Of a stretch of DNA of 5,906 bases, positions 1-5,043 are shown in pieces. The stretch lies in NCBI GenBank assembly GCA_003149835.1, contig QAMX01000130.1, positions 1 to 5,906 of the forward strand. Direction: 5' to 3'. Both the position numbers and the translations under genes were made by a program. Source of the DNA: Clostridiales bacterium. GTDB lineage: Bacteria > Bacillota > Clostridia > Oscillospirales > QAMX01. The notes below the pieces were generated by a model. That model did no database searches and had not been told where the DNA came from. It saw only the letters and a program-made list of their open reading frames with translations. Positions within the stretch are counted from its first letter, which is position 1. Each line of letters starts with the position of its first letter.

Positions 1-1358
1 GTACGGATAAAGATATTGAACGATTGCTTTCTGGCCTTAATCTGCGGCTGGATAATGCTCACGATGCTTTCCATCGCGTCCCGCAAAGAAAGCAGACTAT
101 AATTCAGCGTCAGCTTCCCGCTTTCAATTTTCGACATATCCAGCACATCGTTAATAAGGCCGAGCAGGTGCTTGCTGGACAGCGTGATTTTCCGCAGACA
201 CTCCGTCACCTTCTCCCGATTGTCCATACTGGAGGATGCAATCGCCGTCATGCCGATAATGGCGTTCATGGGGGTACGGATATCATGACTCATGTTAGAA
301 AGAAACTCGCTCTTGGCCTGATTCGCGTTGTCTGCCTCCTCGCGGGCAGCGACTAACAGATTCATCTGGCGCACAGAGAAGCGCCAGTAAATGAGAAACA
401 CAGCTATCATCGAAATGAAAATCGCGATACAGCTGAGGAGAGAGGTCAAAATGCGCTGATGCCCCAGCTCTGCCATCGCTTCGTCCAATACGCCGTGGGG
501 CATGACAGTCAGCATCATCCAATTCGTGTTCGGAAGCGGCGAAAGGAAGAAATGCCGCATCTCATCGTAGATAGGCACAACATGACTGTATGTGCTTCTC
601 TGCGATACGGCAGTTTTCATGGCCTCTACAACCTGTTCAATATTCTCCATGCCGGACTGCTCAGCATTCAGCGTTACCCAATCAAAACAGTTATCCACCG
701 TGATAAAATCGCCCAGACTGTTTACCACATAGGAACCGTCCTCCCGGATAATATGCGTTACAATCAGCGATGTATCGGCGCCCAAAGACAGGGAATTGAC
801 GAGATTTTCAATCGGCACGCCGACAACAAGAGCTGTGCAAAGCCCTCCGTTCGACATCGGATAGCCTATTCCGTTTGGGTAGCCAACAGAAATCCCATAA
901 AGAAGCAAGGTGGTGCCGTCAGAGGCGTTTCCGATCGTTATCGTAGTTTGATCCGCATTCAGGGCGGCGATAAAAGCGTCCTGATTCTCTACCTCGATAT
1001 TTTTTCCATAGATGATTTCAACATTGCCGTCTACGTCATATAGGGACAGGTGGGAAAACTGCCGCAGCTGCGCCATTCGCGTCAGCCGGTCTTTCACAGT
1101 TTGGTCCATTTCGTTGACGTTTTCGGGGGGCAGCCCTTCAATCAGCGCGTTGATCTGCACCAAGCGCATATCGACCAATGTTTCAAAGTGTTTCTGTATT
1201 TGTCCGCTCATACCCTCCATATAGGTAGAAGCGACTTTATCCAATGTGCTGGAATTCTGCTTCGTCATATAGACTGTGATGACAGCAAAGACAGCGACAC
1301 AGAACAACAGGAGTCCGGTGATCGTTAACGCGAATCCCCATTTTGTCTTTTTATCCAT
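1..1358 (-). CDS. Membrane sensor histidine kinase with extracellular dCache-like domain (3' part missing), probably hybrid
   Basis: This frame is open from an ATG at 1358 down to the window edge, giving 452 residues and no stop, so the C-terminus lies outside. Residues 8-31 form a first membrane helix. Residues 32-302 form an extracytoplasmic sensor of the size and style of a double Cache domain, ending near NWMMLTVMP. Residues 303-325 form a second helix. No HAMP domain is visible; a short helical linker ([17 protein letters not shown]) leads to the HisKA domain with H-box [17 protein letters not shown], and His358 is the expected autophosphorylation site. The ATP-binding domain and any receiver domains are off-window. 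The start is set by AAGGAGG (1367-1373), 8 nt upstream. The gene follows the HPt stop after 20 nt. A separate HPt gene next door suggests a hybrid kinase whose receiver passes phosphate to that HPt. The ligand is unknown; Cache domains usually bind small molecules. Kinase identity is very secure; hybrid architecture is inferred. Confidence 0.93.
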   Translation of the reverse strand, partial: MDKKTKWGFALTITGLLLFCVAVFAVITVYMTKQNSSTLDKVASTYMEGMSGQIQKHFETLVDMRLVQINALIEGLPPENVNEMDQTVKDRLTRMAQLRQFSHLSLYDVDGNVEIIYGKNIEVENQDAFIAALNADQTTITIGNASDGTTLLLYGISVGYPNGIGYPMSNGGLCTALVVGVPIENLVNSLSLGADTSLIVTHIIREDGSYVVNSLGDFITVDNCFDWVTLNAEQSGMENIEQVVEAMKTAVSQRSTYSHVVPIYDEMRHFFLSPLPNTNWMMLTVMPHGVLDEAMAELGHQRILTSLLSCIAIFISMIAVFLIYWRFSVRQMNLLVAAREEADNANQAKSEFLSNMSHDIRTPMNAIIGMTAIASSSMDNREKVTECLRKITLSSKHLLGLINDVLDMSKIESGKLTLNYSLLSLRDAMESIVSIIQPQIKARKQSFNIFIR

Positions 1359-1378
1359 TTCCTTGCCCTCCTTGAAGC

Positions 1379-1735
1379 CTACCTTAAATTTTTGAGTTCT
1401 TCAACGACGCGCTCGTAGGCAAGAGAAATGTCCGGCATGAGATTGGCTGCATCTTCCCAGCGATCCGCCCGAAAAGCCGCCACCTGTTTTGTCAGCAGGT
1501 CAAATAGCTCGCTCATGCCCAGATTGCCGCATACACCTTTGAGCGTATGCGCTGCGGTCAACGCGGTCTCCTGATCCCCGGCGTCGATCGCTGCCGTCAG
1601 TTTTTCATAGTTGGAATCGCTTAGGAACTTTTTCAAAAATCGTTCCAGAAGAGCATCGTTTCCCATAAAACGTTCCAATGCGTCGGATACATTAATTCCG
1701 GCTCTTCCCAATCGCTCTCTTTCAGGCGCTTGCAT
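1379..1735 (-). CDS. Stand-alone histidine phosphotransfer (HPt) protein
   Basis: This is a small 118-residue cytoplasmic protein that would carry phosphate between receiver domains in a multistep phosphorelay. The HPt signature [13 protein letters not shown] is present, with His63 as the phosphorylated residue and the usual following Lys and Gly. The preceding region ([23 protein letters not shown], residues 15-37, split here only by description) matches the first helices of bacterial HPt domains, and the length is normal for a single-domain HPt. The start at 1735 is supported by AGGAGG (1744-1749) 8 nt upstream. Another ATG at 1738-1740 is out of frame and only 3 nt from that site. It lies 18 nt after the HD-GYP gene and 20 nt before the kinase gene, so all three should share one transcript. 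The likely path is kinase receiver to this HPt to the REC domain of the neighbouring HD-GYP protein. The family call is secure; the path is inferred. Confidence 0.93.
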   Translation of the reverse strand: MQAPERERLGRAGINVSDALERFMGNDALLERFLKKFLSDSNYEKLTAAIDAGDQETALTAAHTLKGVCGNLGMSELFDLLTKQVAAFRADRWEDAANLMPDISLAYERVVEELKNLR

Positions 1736-1753
1736 GGCATTCTCCTCCTGTCC

Positions 1754-2899
1754 TCAATTTTCCTGCTCCAATTTTTCATAAAGCGGCGCAAGCTGAGGTT
1801 CCGCTTTGAAAAAACAGTCCAGCAACCTCGGGTTGAATACCCCGCATTGTCCGGTGCGGATCATTTCCAACACCTTTTCACGCGGAAACGCATTCTTATA
1901 GACACGCTTGCAGCTCAATGCGTCGTACACATCGGCAATGGAAACCACCTGCGCCCAAGGCGTGATCTCATCGCCTTTGAGCCGATCCGGATAGCCGCCT
2001 CCGTCCCATCGCTCGTGATGATGCCGGGCAATGTCCCAAGCATAGCGGTAAGCCCCGTGATGTTGAAGCTGCGGGATGTGTTCCAGCAGTTCACCGCCTT
2101 GGATAGTATGGGTTTTCATCGTTTCAAACTCGTCCGGCGTCAATTTGCCGGGTTTACCTAATATGCAGTCCGGGATGGCTATTTTACCGACGTCGTGCAT
2201 GACAGAGGCCAGAGCAATATTTTGAATTTCCTCGGCTGTTAAATCCGGACAAAAATCCGTCTCGGACAGCAGGAGCGCGGTTATGTCATGGATGCGCCGT
2301 ACATGGCCGCCGGATTCCTCGTTCCGAAACTCAATAGCGGCAGAGAGGGATTCAATCATGCCTTGGTTCAGTTCCAAGATCTGCTGCGTTTTTTCCAGCA
2401 GTTCTTCCTCCTGCACCTCTACGCGGCGTTCGAGCTTTCGCCTTGCCTGAAACAGCTCAATCACAGAATTGACCCGACGCAGTACAAGATAGGGTACAAT
2501 CGGCTTGCTGATGACGTCCATCGCGCCCAGCTCATATCCCTGCTTGATGGCCGCGTCCACTTCCGACGTAATGAGAAAAACGGGTATACGTTCAAGAATA
2601 TTGGCCTCTTTGAGCCGTTTCAAGACTTCAAGGCCGTTCATTTCGGGCATGACGACATCCAGCAGGATCGCGCAAAGGCGGTTCTGGTTTTGTAAAACGG
2701 CCTCTAAACCCTGTCTGCCGTTTTCCGCTTCCTGGATCGCATAGCTGTTAGAAAATAAAAGGTTGAGTATTCCCCGGTTGATTTCGTCGTCGTCAATAAT
2801 CAAAATGGTATTCGTTTCGGAAGAAATCTTAGAGCGTTGAAGGTTGCCTTTGATGCTGCATTCCTCCCATATAGAGCTGATCAATACAAATAGGCGCAT
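1754..2899 (-). CDS. Response regulator with REC and HD-GYP domains, probable cyclic di-GMP phosphodiesterase
   Basis: The protein has 381 residues if started at 2899. A receiver domain spans about residues 31-150, with acidic residues D36-D38, phosphoacceptor D81 (LLDVVMPEMNG), T111 and K132 (SKP). A charged, probably coiled-coil linker (about 150-180) leads to an HD-GYP domain (about 183-365). Likely metal-site residues are H199, H235-D236 (MHDVGK), H264, H293/H294 and D323 (IADVYDA); the signature reads HHHERWDGGGYP. With these motifs intact, it is expected to hydrolyse cyclic di-GMP, with activity set by REC phosphorylation. The start is doubtful. The ATG at 2899 lies inside a strong stem-loop and gives about 30 residues before the first REC strand, more than usual. 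A GGGAGG at 2863-2868 sits 8 nt before an in-frame ATC at 2852-2854, which would give about 366 residues. No ATG, GTG or TTG suits that site. Its stop is 18 nt before the HPt gene. Domain calls are secure. Confidence 0.93.
   Translation of the reverse strand: MRLFVLISSIWEECSIKGNLQRSKISSETNTILIIDDDEINRGILNLLFSNSYAIQEAENGRQGLEAVLQNQNRLCAILLDVVMPEMNGLEVLKRLKEANILERIPVFLITSEVDAAIKQGYELGAMDVISKPIVPYLVLRRVNSVIELFQARRKLERRVEVQEEELLEKTQQILELNQGMIESLSAAIEFRNEESGGHVRRIHDITALLLSETDFCPDLTAEEIQNIALASVMHDVGKIAIPDCILGKPGKLTPDEFETMKTHTIQGGELLEHIPQLQHHGAYRYAWDIARHHHERWDGGGYPDRLKGDEITPWAQVVSIADVYDALSCKRVYKNAFPREKVLEMIRTGQCGVFNPRLLDCFFKAEPQLAPLYEKLEQEN
2863..2868 (-). promoter_or_regulatory. Shine-Dalgarno sequence of the HD-GYP gene that does not match the standard start
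   Basis: GGGAGG on the minus strand is the best ribosome binding site near the HD-GYP gene. It lies inside the reading frame opened at 2899. Eight nucleotides downstream, in frame, is ATC (2852-2854). Eight is exactly the gap used by the HPt and kinase genes of the same operon. The nearer ATG (2859-2861) is 1 nt away, out of frame, and gives only 10 codons ending at TAA (2829-2831). Either a rare AUC start is used, or the base is a sequencing error or mutation, or the 2899 ATG is used and this site is fortuitous. Confidence 0.5.
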
Positions 2900-2935
2900 T
2901 TCTCCCTTTGAAAAGCAAGGGAGGAACGCGCCTAT
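2883..2935 (-). terminator. Intrinsic-terminator-like stem-loop at the end of the HD-GYP operon leader
   Basis: Positions 2890-2908 pair with 2917-2935 over 19 positions. As minus-strand RNA there are 17 Watson-Crick pairs, one G-U pair (2898/2927) and one A-C mismatch (2901/2924), closed by an 8-nt loop. The RNA then continues UUGUAUUG, a moderate U-rich tract. This polarity fits termination on the minus strand; the plus strand has no T-run after the stem. It lies about 150-190 nt downstream of a strong promoter and 14 nt upstream of the GGGAGG site, which is the usual position of a transcription attenuator. It also covers the ATG at 2899 and its weak GGGAG, so it could act on translation instead. 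The imperfect U-tract keeps confidence moderate. Confidence 0.62.
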
Positions 2936-2955
2936 CTATTCTGGGGAAAATATCG

Positions 2956-2984
2956 CTTGACAGGGAAAATGACTTGACAGGGAA
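2956..2984 (-). repeat. Two direct copies of a 12-nt motif, period 17, in the leader
   Basis: The minus strand carries TTCCCTGTCAAG twice, at 2973-2984 and 2956-2967, identical over 12 nt. A third TTCCCC follows at 2942-2947. Each copy contains CCTGTCA, complementary over 7 nt to TGACAGG at 3029-3035 earlier in the same leader, so the copies could compete for one partner. They could also be a tandem protein-binding site. Confidence 0.7.
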
Positions 2985-3034
2985 CATGAACGGAGTCAAT
3001 TGAGAAGGTCTGCGCTATATTGTCCATACCTGTC

Positions 3035-3061
3035 AGGCGTTTTTCTAAAAAATCCTCCCTT
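3035..3061 (-). promoter_or_regulatory. Candidate antiterminator segment of the leader
   Basis: AAGGGAGGA (3053-3061) is exactly complementary to UCCUCCCUU (2917-2925), and CGCCU (3035-3039) to AGGCG (2929-2933). Both partners lie in the 5' arm of the terminator-like stem and the order is antiparallel, as one continuous alternative helix needs: 14 pairs around an internal loop of 13 and 3 nt. It resembles a partial second copy of the stem's 3' arm. AAGGGAGGA is also Shine-Dalgarno-like, which could explain part of the match. Confidence 0.4.
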
Positions 3062-3083
3062 ACCGCACAGAACGTGCATTTTT

Positions 3084-3112
3084 ATTATACATGAAACGAC
3101 ACGCCTTTTCAA
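3084..3112 (-). promoter_or_regulatory. Sigma-A-type promoter for the leader and the HD-GYP/HPt/kinase operon
   Basis: On the minus strand, TTGAAA (3107-3112) and TATAAT (3084-3089) are separated by exactly 17 nt: a perfect -10 box and a -35 box with one difference from TTGACA. The expected start is about 3077. It is the best promoter I see in the window and faces the signalling operon, about 180-220 nt ahead of the first gene. Such a strong core promoter with a long leader suggests control after initiation. Confidence 0.8.
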
Positions 3113-3209
3113 TCATAGGCCCATGGAGATTTATACAAAAGTTTCAAGTGGCTCCCGTGATATTTTGGCAAACAAATCCCTGCATGCGGATTTTCTATCT
3201 AAGCCAATT

Positions 3210-3229
3210 GCGTCATTTCCGCATGACGC
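3210..3229. repeat. 7-bp inverted repeat (stem-loop or dyad operator)
   Basis: GCGTCAT (3210-3216) and ATGACGC (3223-3229) are perfect inverted copies around 6 nt. There is no T-run on either side, so a terminator is unlikely. It lies about 100 nt upstream of the -35 box of the signalling operon and could be a binding site for a dimeric regulator. Only the symmetry is seen. Confidence 0.3.
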
Positions 3230-3243
3230 CTGAAACCTCCGGC

Positions 3244-3273
3244 TTGGGTCTGCCCAAAAGCGCGCAGGCGCTT
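3244..3273. repeat. Two adjoining perfect small hairpins, possible terminator
   Basis: On the plus strand TTGGG-tctg-CCCAA (3244-3257) is followed without a gap by AAGCGC-gcag-GCGCTT (3258-3273). On the minus strand the GC-rich hairpin comes first and is followed by TTTTGGG, so it could be a weak stop signal about 80 nt after the GNAT gene. Stems are short (6 and 5 bp) and the T-run is only four, so function is uncertain. Confidence 0.35.
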
Positions 3274-3299
3274 CAGATGCTTTTGCTTGCCGGACGGAG

Positions 3300-3361
3300 A
3301 AAAAAGCGGCTAACAGGTCGGATGGGGAGTACCCTGACAGGCGGACGCTCTTTCTTAGCCA
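3300..3361 (-). terminator. Weak terminator candidate after the GNAT gene
   Basis: GGCTAA, which contains the GNAT stop codon (3355-3360), can pair with TTAGCC (3308-3313). Two nucleotides later the minus strand has six T (3300-3305). The loop between the arms is about 41 nt, although CAGG/CCTG inside it could extend the stem after a bulge. The T-run and position fit an intrinsic terminator, but the stem is poor. Confidence 0.3.
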
Positions 3362-3897
3362 ATCCCGCAGACCTCCGCCAGCCGGACGGAAAAAACGAGG
3401 TGCGGCATGTCCATACCGTAATAATGCTTGACAATCGTCCCGCGCGGCGTCATCCCGTTTCTTTGCGCCACGCGCTGTGAAGCGAGATTGGTATCTCGGA
3501 TAATCGAAAACACCTCGTCAGCGCCGAAAACCGAAAACGCATGCTCTTTGCAGGCAACGGCGGCCTCCGTCGCGTAGCCCATGTGCCAGTAAGCCTTTTC
3601 AAACAGATAGCCGACTTCGATCACCTGCCGGTTGCCGCAGGGCTGCATCGTCAGGCCGCACTGGCCGATCATTTCGCCGGTTTTCTTCAAAATCACCGCC
3701 CATAGCCCGAAGCCGTCCTGCCGGTACCGGTTGATCTGCCTGTCAAGCCATTCGTCGACCTCGGCGTCGTCAAACGCGTGCTCATAGGCGTACATGACCT
3801 CTTTGTCCTGCAACATTCTGCATAAAGCGGGGCGGTCGGACGGCCGCAGCTCGCGGAGCAAAAGCCGCTCGGTTTCCAATATCGTTTTTTCTTTCAT
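3355..3897 (-). CDS. GNAT-family N-acetyltransferase, RimJ/RimL type
   Basis: The 180-residue length is normal for a single Acetyltransf_3-like domain, using acetyl-CoA to acetylate an amine in the cytoplasm. The N-terminus LETERLLLRELRPSDRPAL is the typical first strand. LWAVILKKTGEMIGQCGL (residues 65-82) follows, then EVGYLFEKAYWHMGYATEA (94-112) with the acetyl-CoA pyrophosphate-binding turn. NLASQRVAQRNGM (137-149) is the usual C-terminal motif. The substrate cannot be read from sequence; this group includes ribosomal-protein, antibiotic and amino-acid acetylators. The ATG at 3897 has AGGTGA a few bases upstream. It begins 15 nt after the stop of the DHHW/AlgX-like gene, so it is probably the last gene of that operon. 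A role in the same glycan pathway is possible but unproven, since GNATs are often passengers. Confidence 0.9.
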   Translation of the reverse strand: MKEKTILETERLLLRELRPSDRPALCRMLQDKEVMYAYEHAFDDAEVDEWLDRQINRYRQDGFGLWAVILKKTGEMIGQCGLTMQPCGNRQVIEVGYLFEKAYWHMGYATEAAVACKEHAFSVFGADEVFSIIRDTNLASQRVAQRNGMTPRGTIVKHYYGMDMPHLVFSVRLAEVCGIG

Positions 3898-3912
3898 GAT
3901 TTCACCTATCCG

Positions 3913-5010
3913 TTATTTCAGCATCGGGCTGTTGTTGATGACAAGCGTCGAGTAGAGAAACAAAACGTCCTGATCGTCAAATTCGATATACTGTTCAAGC
4001 AGGTCGGAGTGCATATAGCGGATGTCGACGAGCCAGATCTCCGAATACTCCTCCAAAAGCAGCGGCGTCAGGCTTGAACCGAAGGAGTCGCGGAACAGAA
4101 TCAGCTCGCGCCCGGGCTTTCCGTGCGGGCTTTCGATCTTTAAAAGCGGCGCTGCGCCGCCCAGAAAAACGTCGTAGGGGTCTAAGCCGTCGAGCTTTTC
4201 AAGCGTGTAGACGGATTCGGTCCGGTTCGTCTCGTAGTTATAGACCGTCGCCGCTTCGGTCGCCTCGGTCGTCAGGTAGGTGAGCGTGTCATGGCCGACG
4301 GGGAGCGCCGACTGACCGTAATAGACGCCGTAAAACGGTGAAAAGCTGTTGGGAACCGCGCCGGACAGCGGCGGCGCATCAAAGCCCATGCCCGCGCCGA
4401 GCGCTTCCAAAACGGGCGTCAGCGCTTCCTGCCGCCAATGCGTGTCGGTTTTATAATAGTCGGAGAGCGAGAGCGCGCTGAAAAGATCGATGTAGGTCAT
4501 GTTTTTTACGTTGTCGAGCATCAGCGCTTCAAGCTGCTCGTAGTCGAGCGAGGGATAGCCGTTGGATTCGGCCGCAAAGTAGTTCTTGTCGGGGATAATG
4601 CTGAAATAGACGTTCATGCCGGACAGATATTTGTCGTAGAGCGAATTGAGCTTATCAGCGGCTCCGACGACGTATTTCTCGTTCATGGGGTATTCCAGCT
4701 TGAAGATGCTGCCGTCGGCGAGATAAATTTTGTTGTTGTCCTTTTGCTGCATGAGCCGGAACCGGTACAGCGCGCTTAATGTGCGGAATTCCTCGCGCAG
4801 CGGAAACTGGTCGAGCGTATAGTCCTCAAAATCGCTGAAAAACTGGCCGTTGAGCACGGCGTCCAGCGTCAGCTTGGGCGCTTGGTCGAGCTTGCGCCGC
4901 TCGCTGACGGAGATTTCCGCGGCGGGCTTACAGAGAAAGGCCGCGAGAAATCCGATCAGCAGCAGAGGGAATAAAATGGTAACGACGATATTTTTCGTCC
5001 TGTCTTTCAT
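3913..5010 (-). CDS. DHHW/AlgX-like SGNH-fold protein, partner of an MBOAT O-acyltransferase
   Basis: This 365-residue protein has one N-terminal membrane segment (about residues 8-28), so most of it should lie outside the membrane as an anchored domain. SIIPDKNYFA (137-146) is a family hallmark. TDTHW (188-192) carries the catalytic Asp189-His191 pair in the DTHW form of AlgJ/AlgX rather than DHHW. RDSFGSSL (307-314) contains the presumed nucleophile Ser309 in the GDS-like loop. In alginate and similar systems, such proteins receive acetyl groups from the MBOAT partner and transfer them to the polysaccharide; here the polymer is unknown. AGGAGG lies 5 nt before the ATG at 5010. It follows the MBOAT gene after 33 nt, a gap that includes a small CCGC/GCGG hairpin. 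DltD is an alternative relative, but the motifs fit DHHW/AlgX better. Family fairly sure, substrate unknown. Confidence 0.88.
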   Translation of the reverse strand: MKDRTKNIVVTILFPLLLIGFLAAFLCKPAAEISVSERRKLDQAPKLTLDAVLNGQFFSDFEDYTLDQFPLREEFRTLSALYRFRLMQQKDNNKIYLADGSIFKLEYPMNEKYVVGAADKLNSLYDKYLSGMNVYFSIIPDKNYFAAESNGYPSLDYEQLEALMLDNVKNMTYIDLFSALSLSDYYKTDTHWRQEALTPVLEALGAGMGFDAPPLSGAVPNSFSPFYGVYYGQSALPVGHDTLTYLTTEATEAATVYNYETNRTESVYTLEKLDGLDPYDVFLGGAAPLLKIESPHGKPGRELILFRDSFGSSLTPLLLEEYSEIWLVDIRYMHSDLLEQYIEFDDQDVLFLYSTLVINNSPMLK

Positions 5011-5043
5011 AGAAACCTCCTCTTCCGCAGAAAACGCGGAGCT

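Larger units (their letters stand above)
2883..3077 (-). ncRNA. Candidate cis-regulatory RNA leader (attenuator type, class not recognised) of the HD-GYP/HPt/kinase operon
   Basis: From the predicted transcription start near 3077 to the end of the terminator-like hairpin is about 195 nt without a convincing gene. In order it contains a small hairpin GCAC-GUUCU-GUGC (3065-3077), then AAGGGAGGA (3053-3061). Next come a U6/A5 segment, CGCCU (3035-3039) overlapping UGACAGG (3029-3035), two copies of UUCCCUGUCAAG (2973-2984 and 2956-2967), and the terminator-like stem. AAGGGAGGA and CGCCU are complementary, in the right order, to the 5' arm of that stem, so an alternative antiterminator fold is possible. 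I do not see the conserved cores of class I cyclic di-GMP, T-box or other leaders I know. The same stretch could equally be a short independent RNA ending at 2883. Existence as a structured leader is inference from sequence. Confidence 0.42.
2900..3354. other. Intergenic region between the two operons
   Basis: No convincing protein gene is visible on either strand. The part below 3112 is occupied by the promoter and leader. From 3113 to 3354 I see only short inverted repeats: GCGTCAT/ATGACGC at 3210-3229, two adjoining hairpins at 3244-3273, and a T-run at 3300-3305 on the minus strand. Plus-strand frames across this region have no ribosome binding site and no recognisable domain. A 27-codon minus-strand frame (2996-3079) opens almost at the predicted transcription start. 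Confidence 0.6.

Noticed and set aside
24..1328. Plus-strand frames antisense to the kinase, and a 75-codon minus-strand frame at 295-522
   Set aside because: All overlap the clear kinase coding frame, which has continuous sensor, membrane and HisKA motifs; composition is that of reverse or shifted reading.
2829..2861. 10-codon frame starting at an ATG just after GGGAGG within the HD-GYP gene
   Set aside because: The gap to the Shine-Dalgarno site is only 1 nt, the frame stops at once, and no start codon follows for reinitiation. It is more likely a by-product of the sequence around the ATC candidate start.
2883..3077. Class I cyclic di-GMP (GEMM) riboswitch
   Set aside because: Attractive because an HD-GYP gene follows, but the conserved core of that class, including the GGACGCAAAGCC-like element, is absent.
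3000..3480. Plus-strand frames in the intergenic region and over the GNAT 3' end
   Set aside because: No ribosome binding site, no recognisable domain, and one overlaps the GNAT gene antisense; they read as shadows or non-coding sequence.
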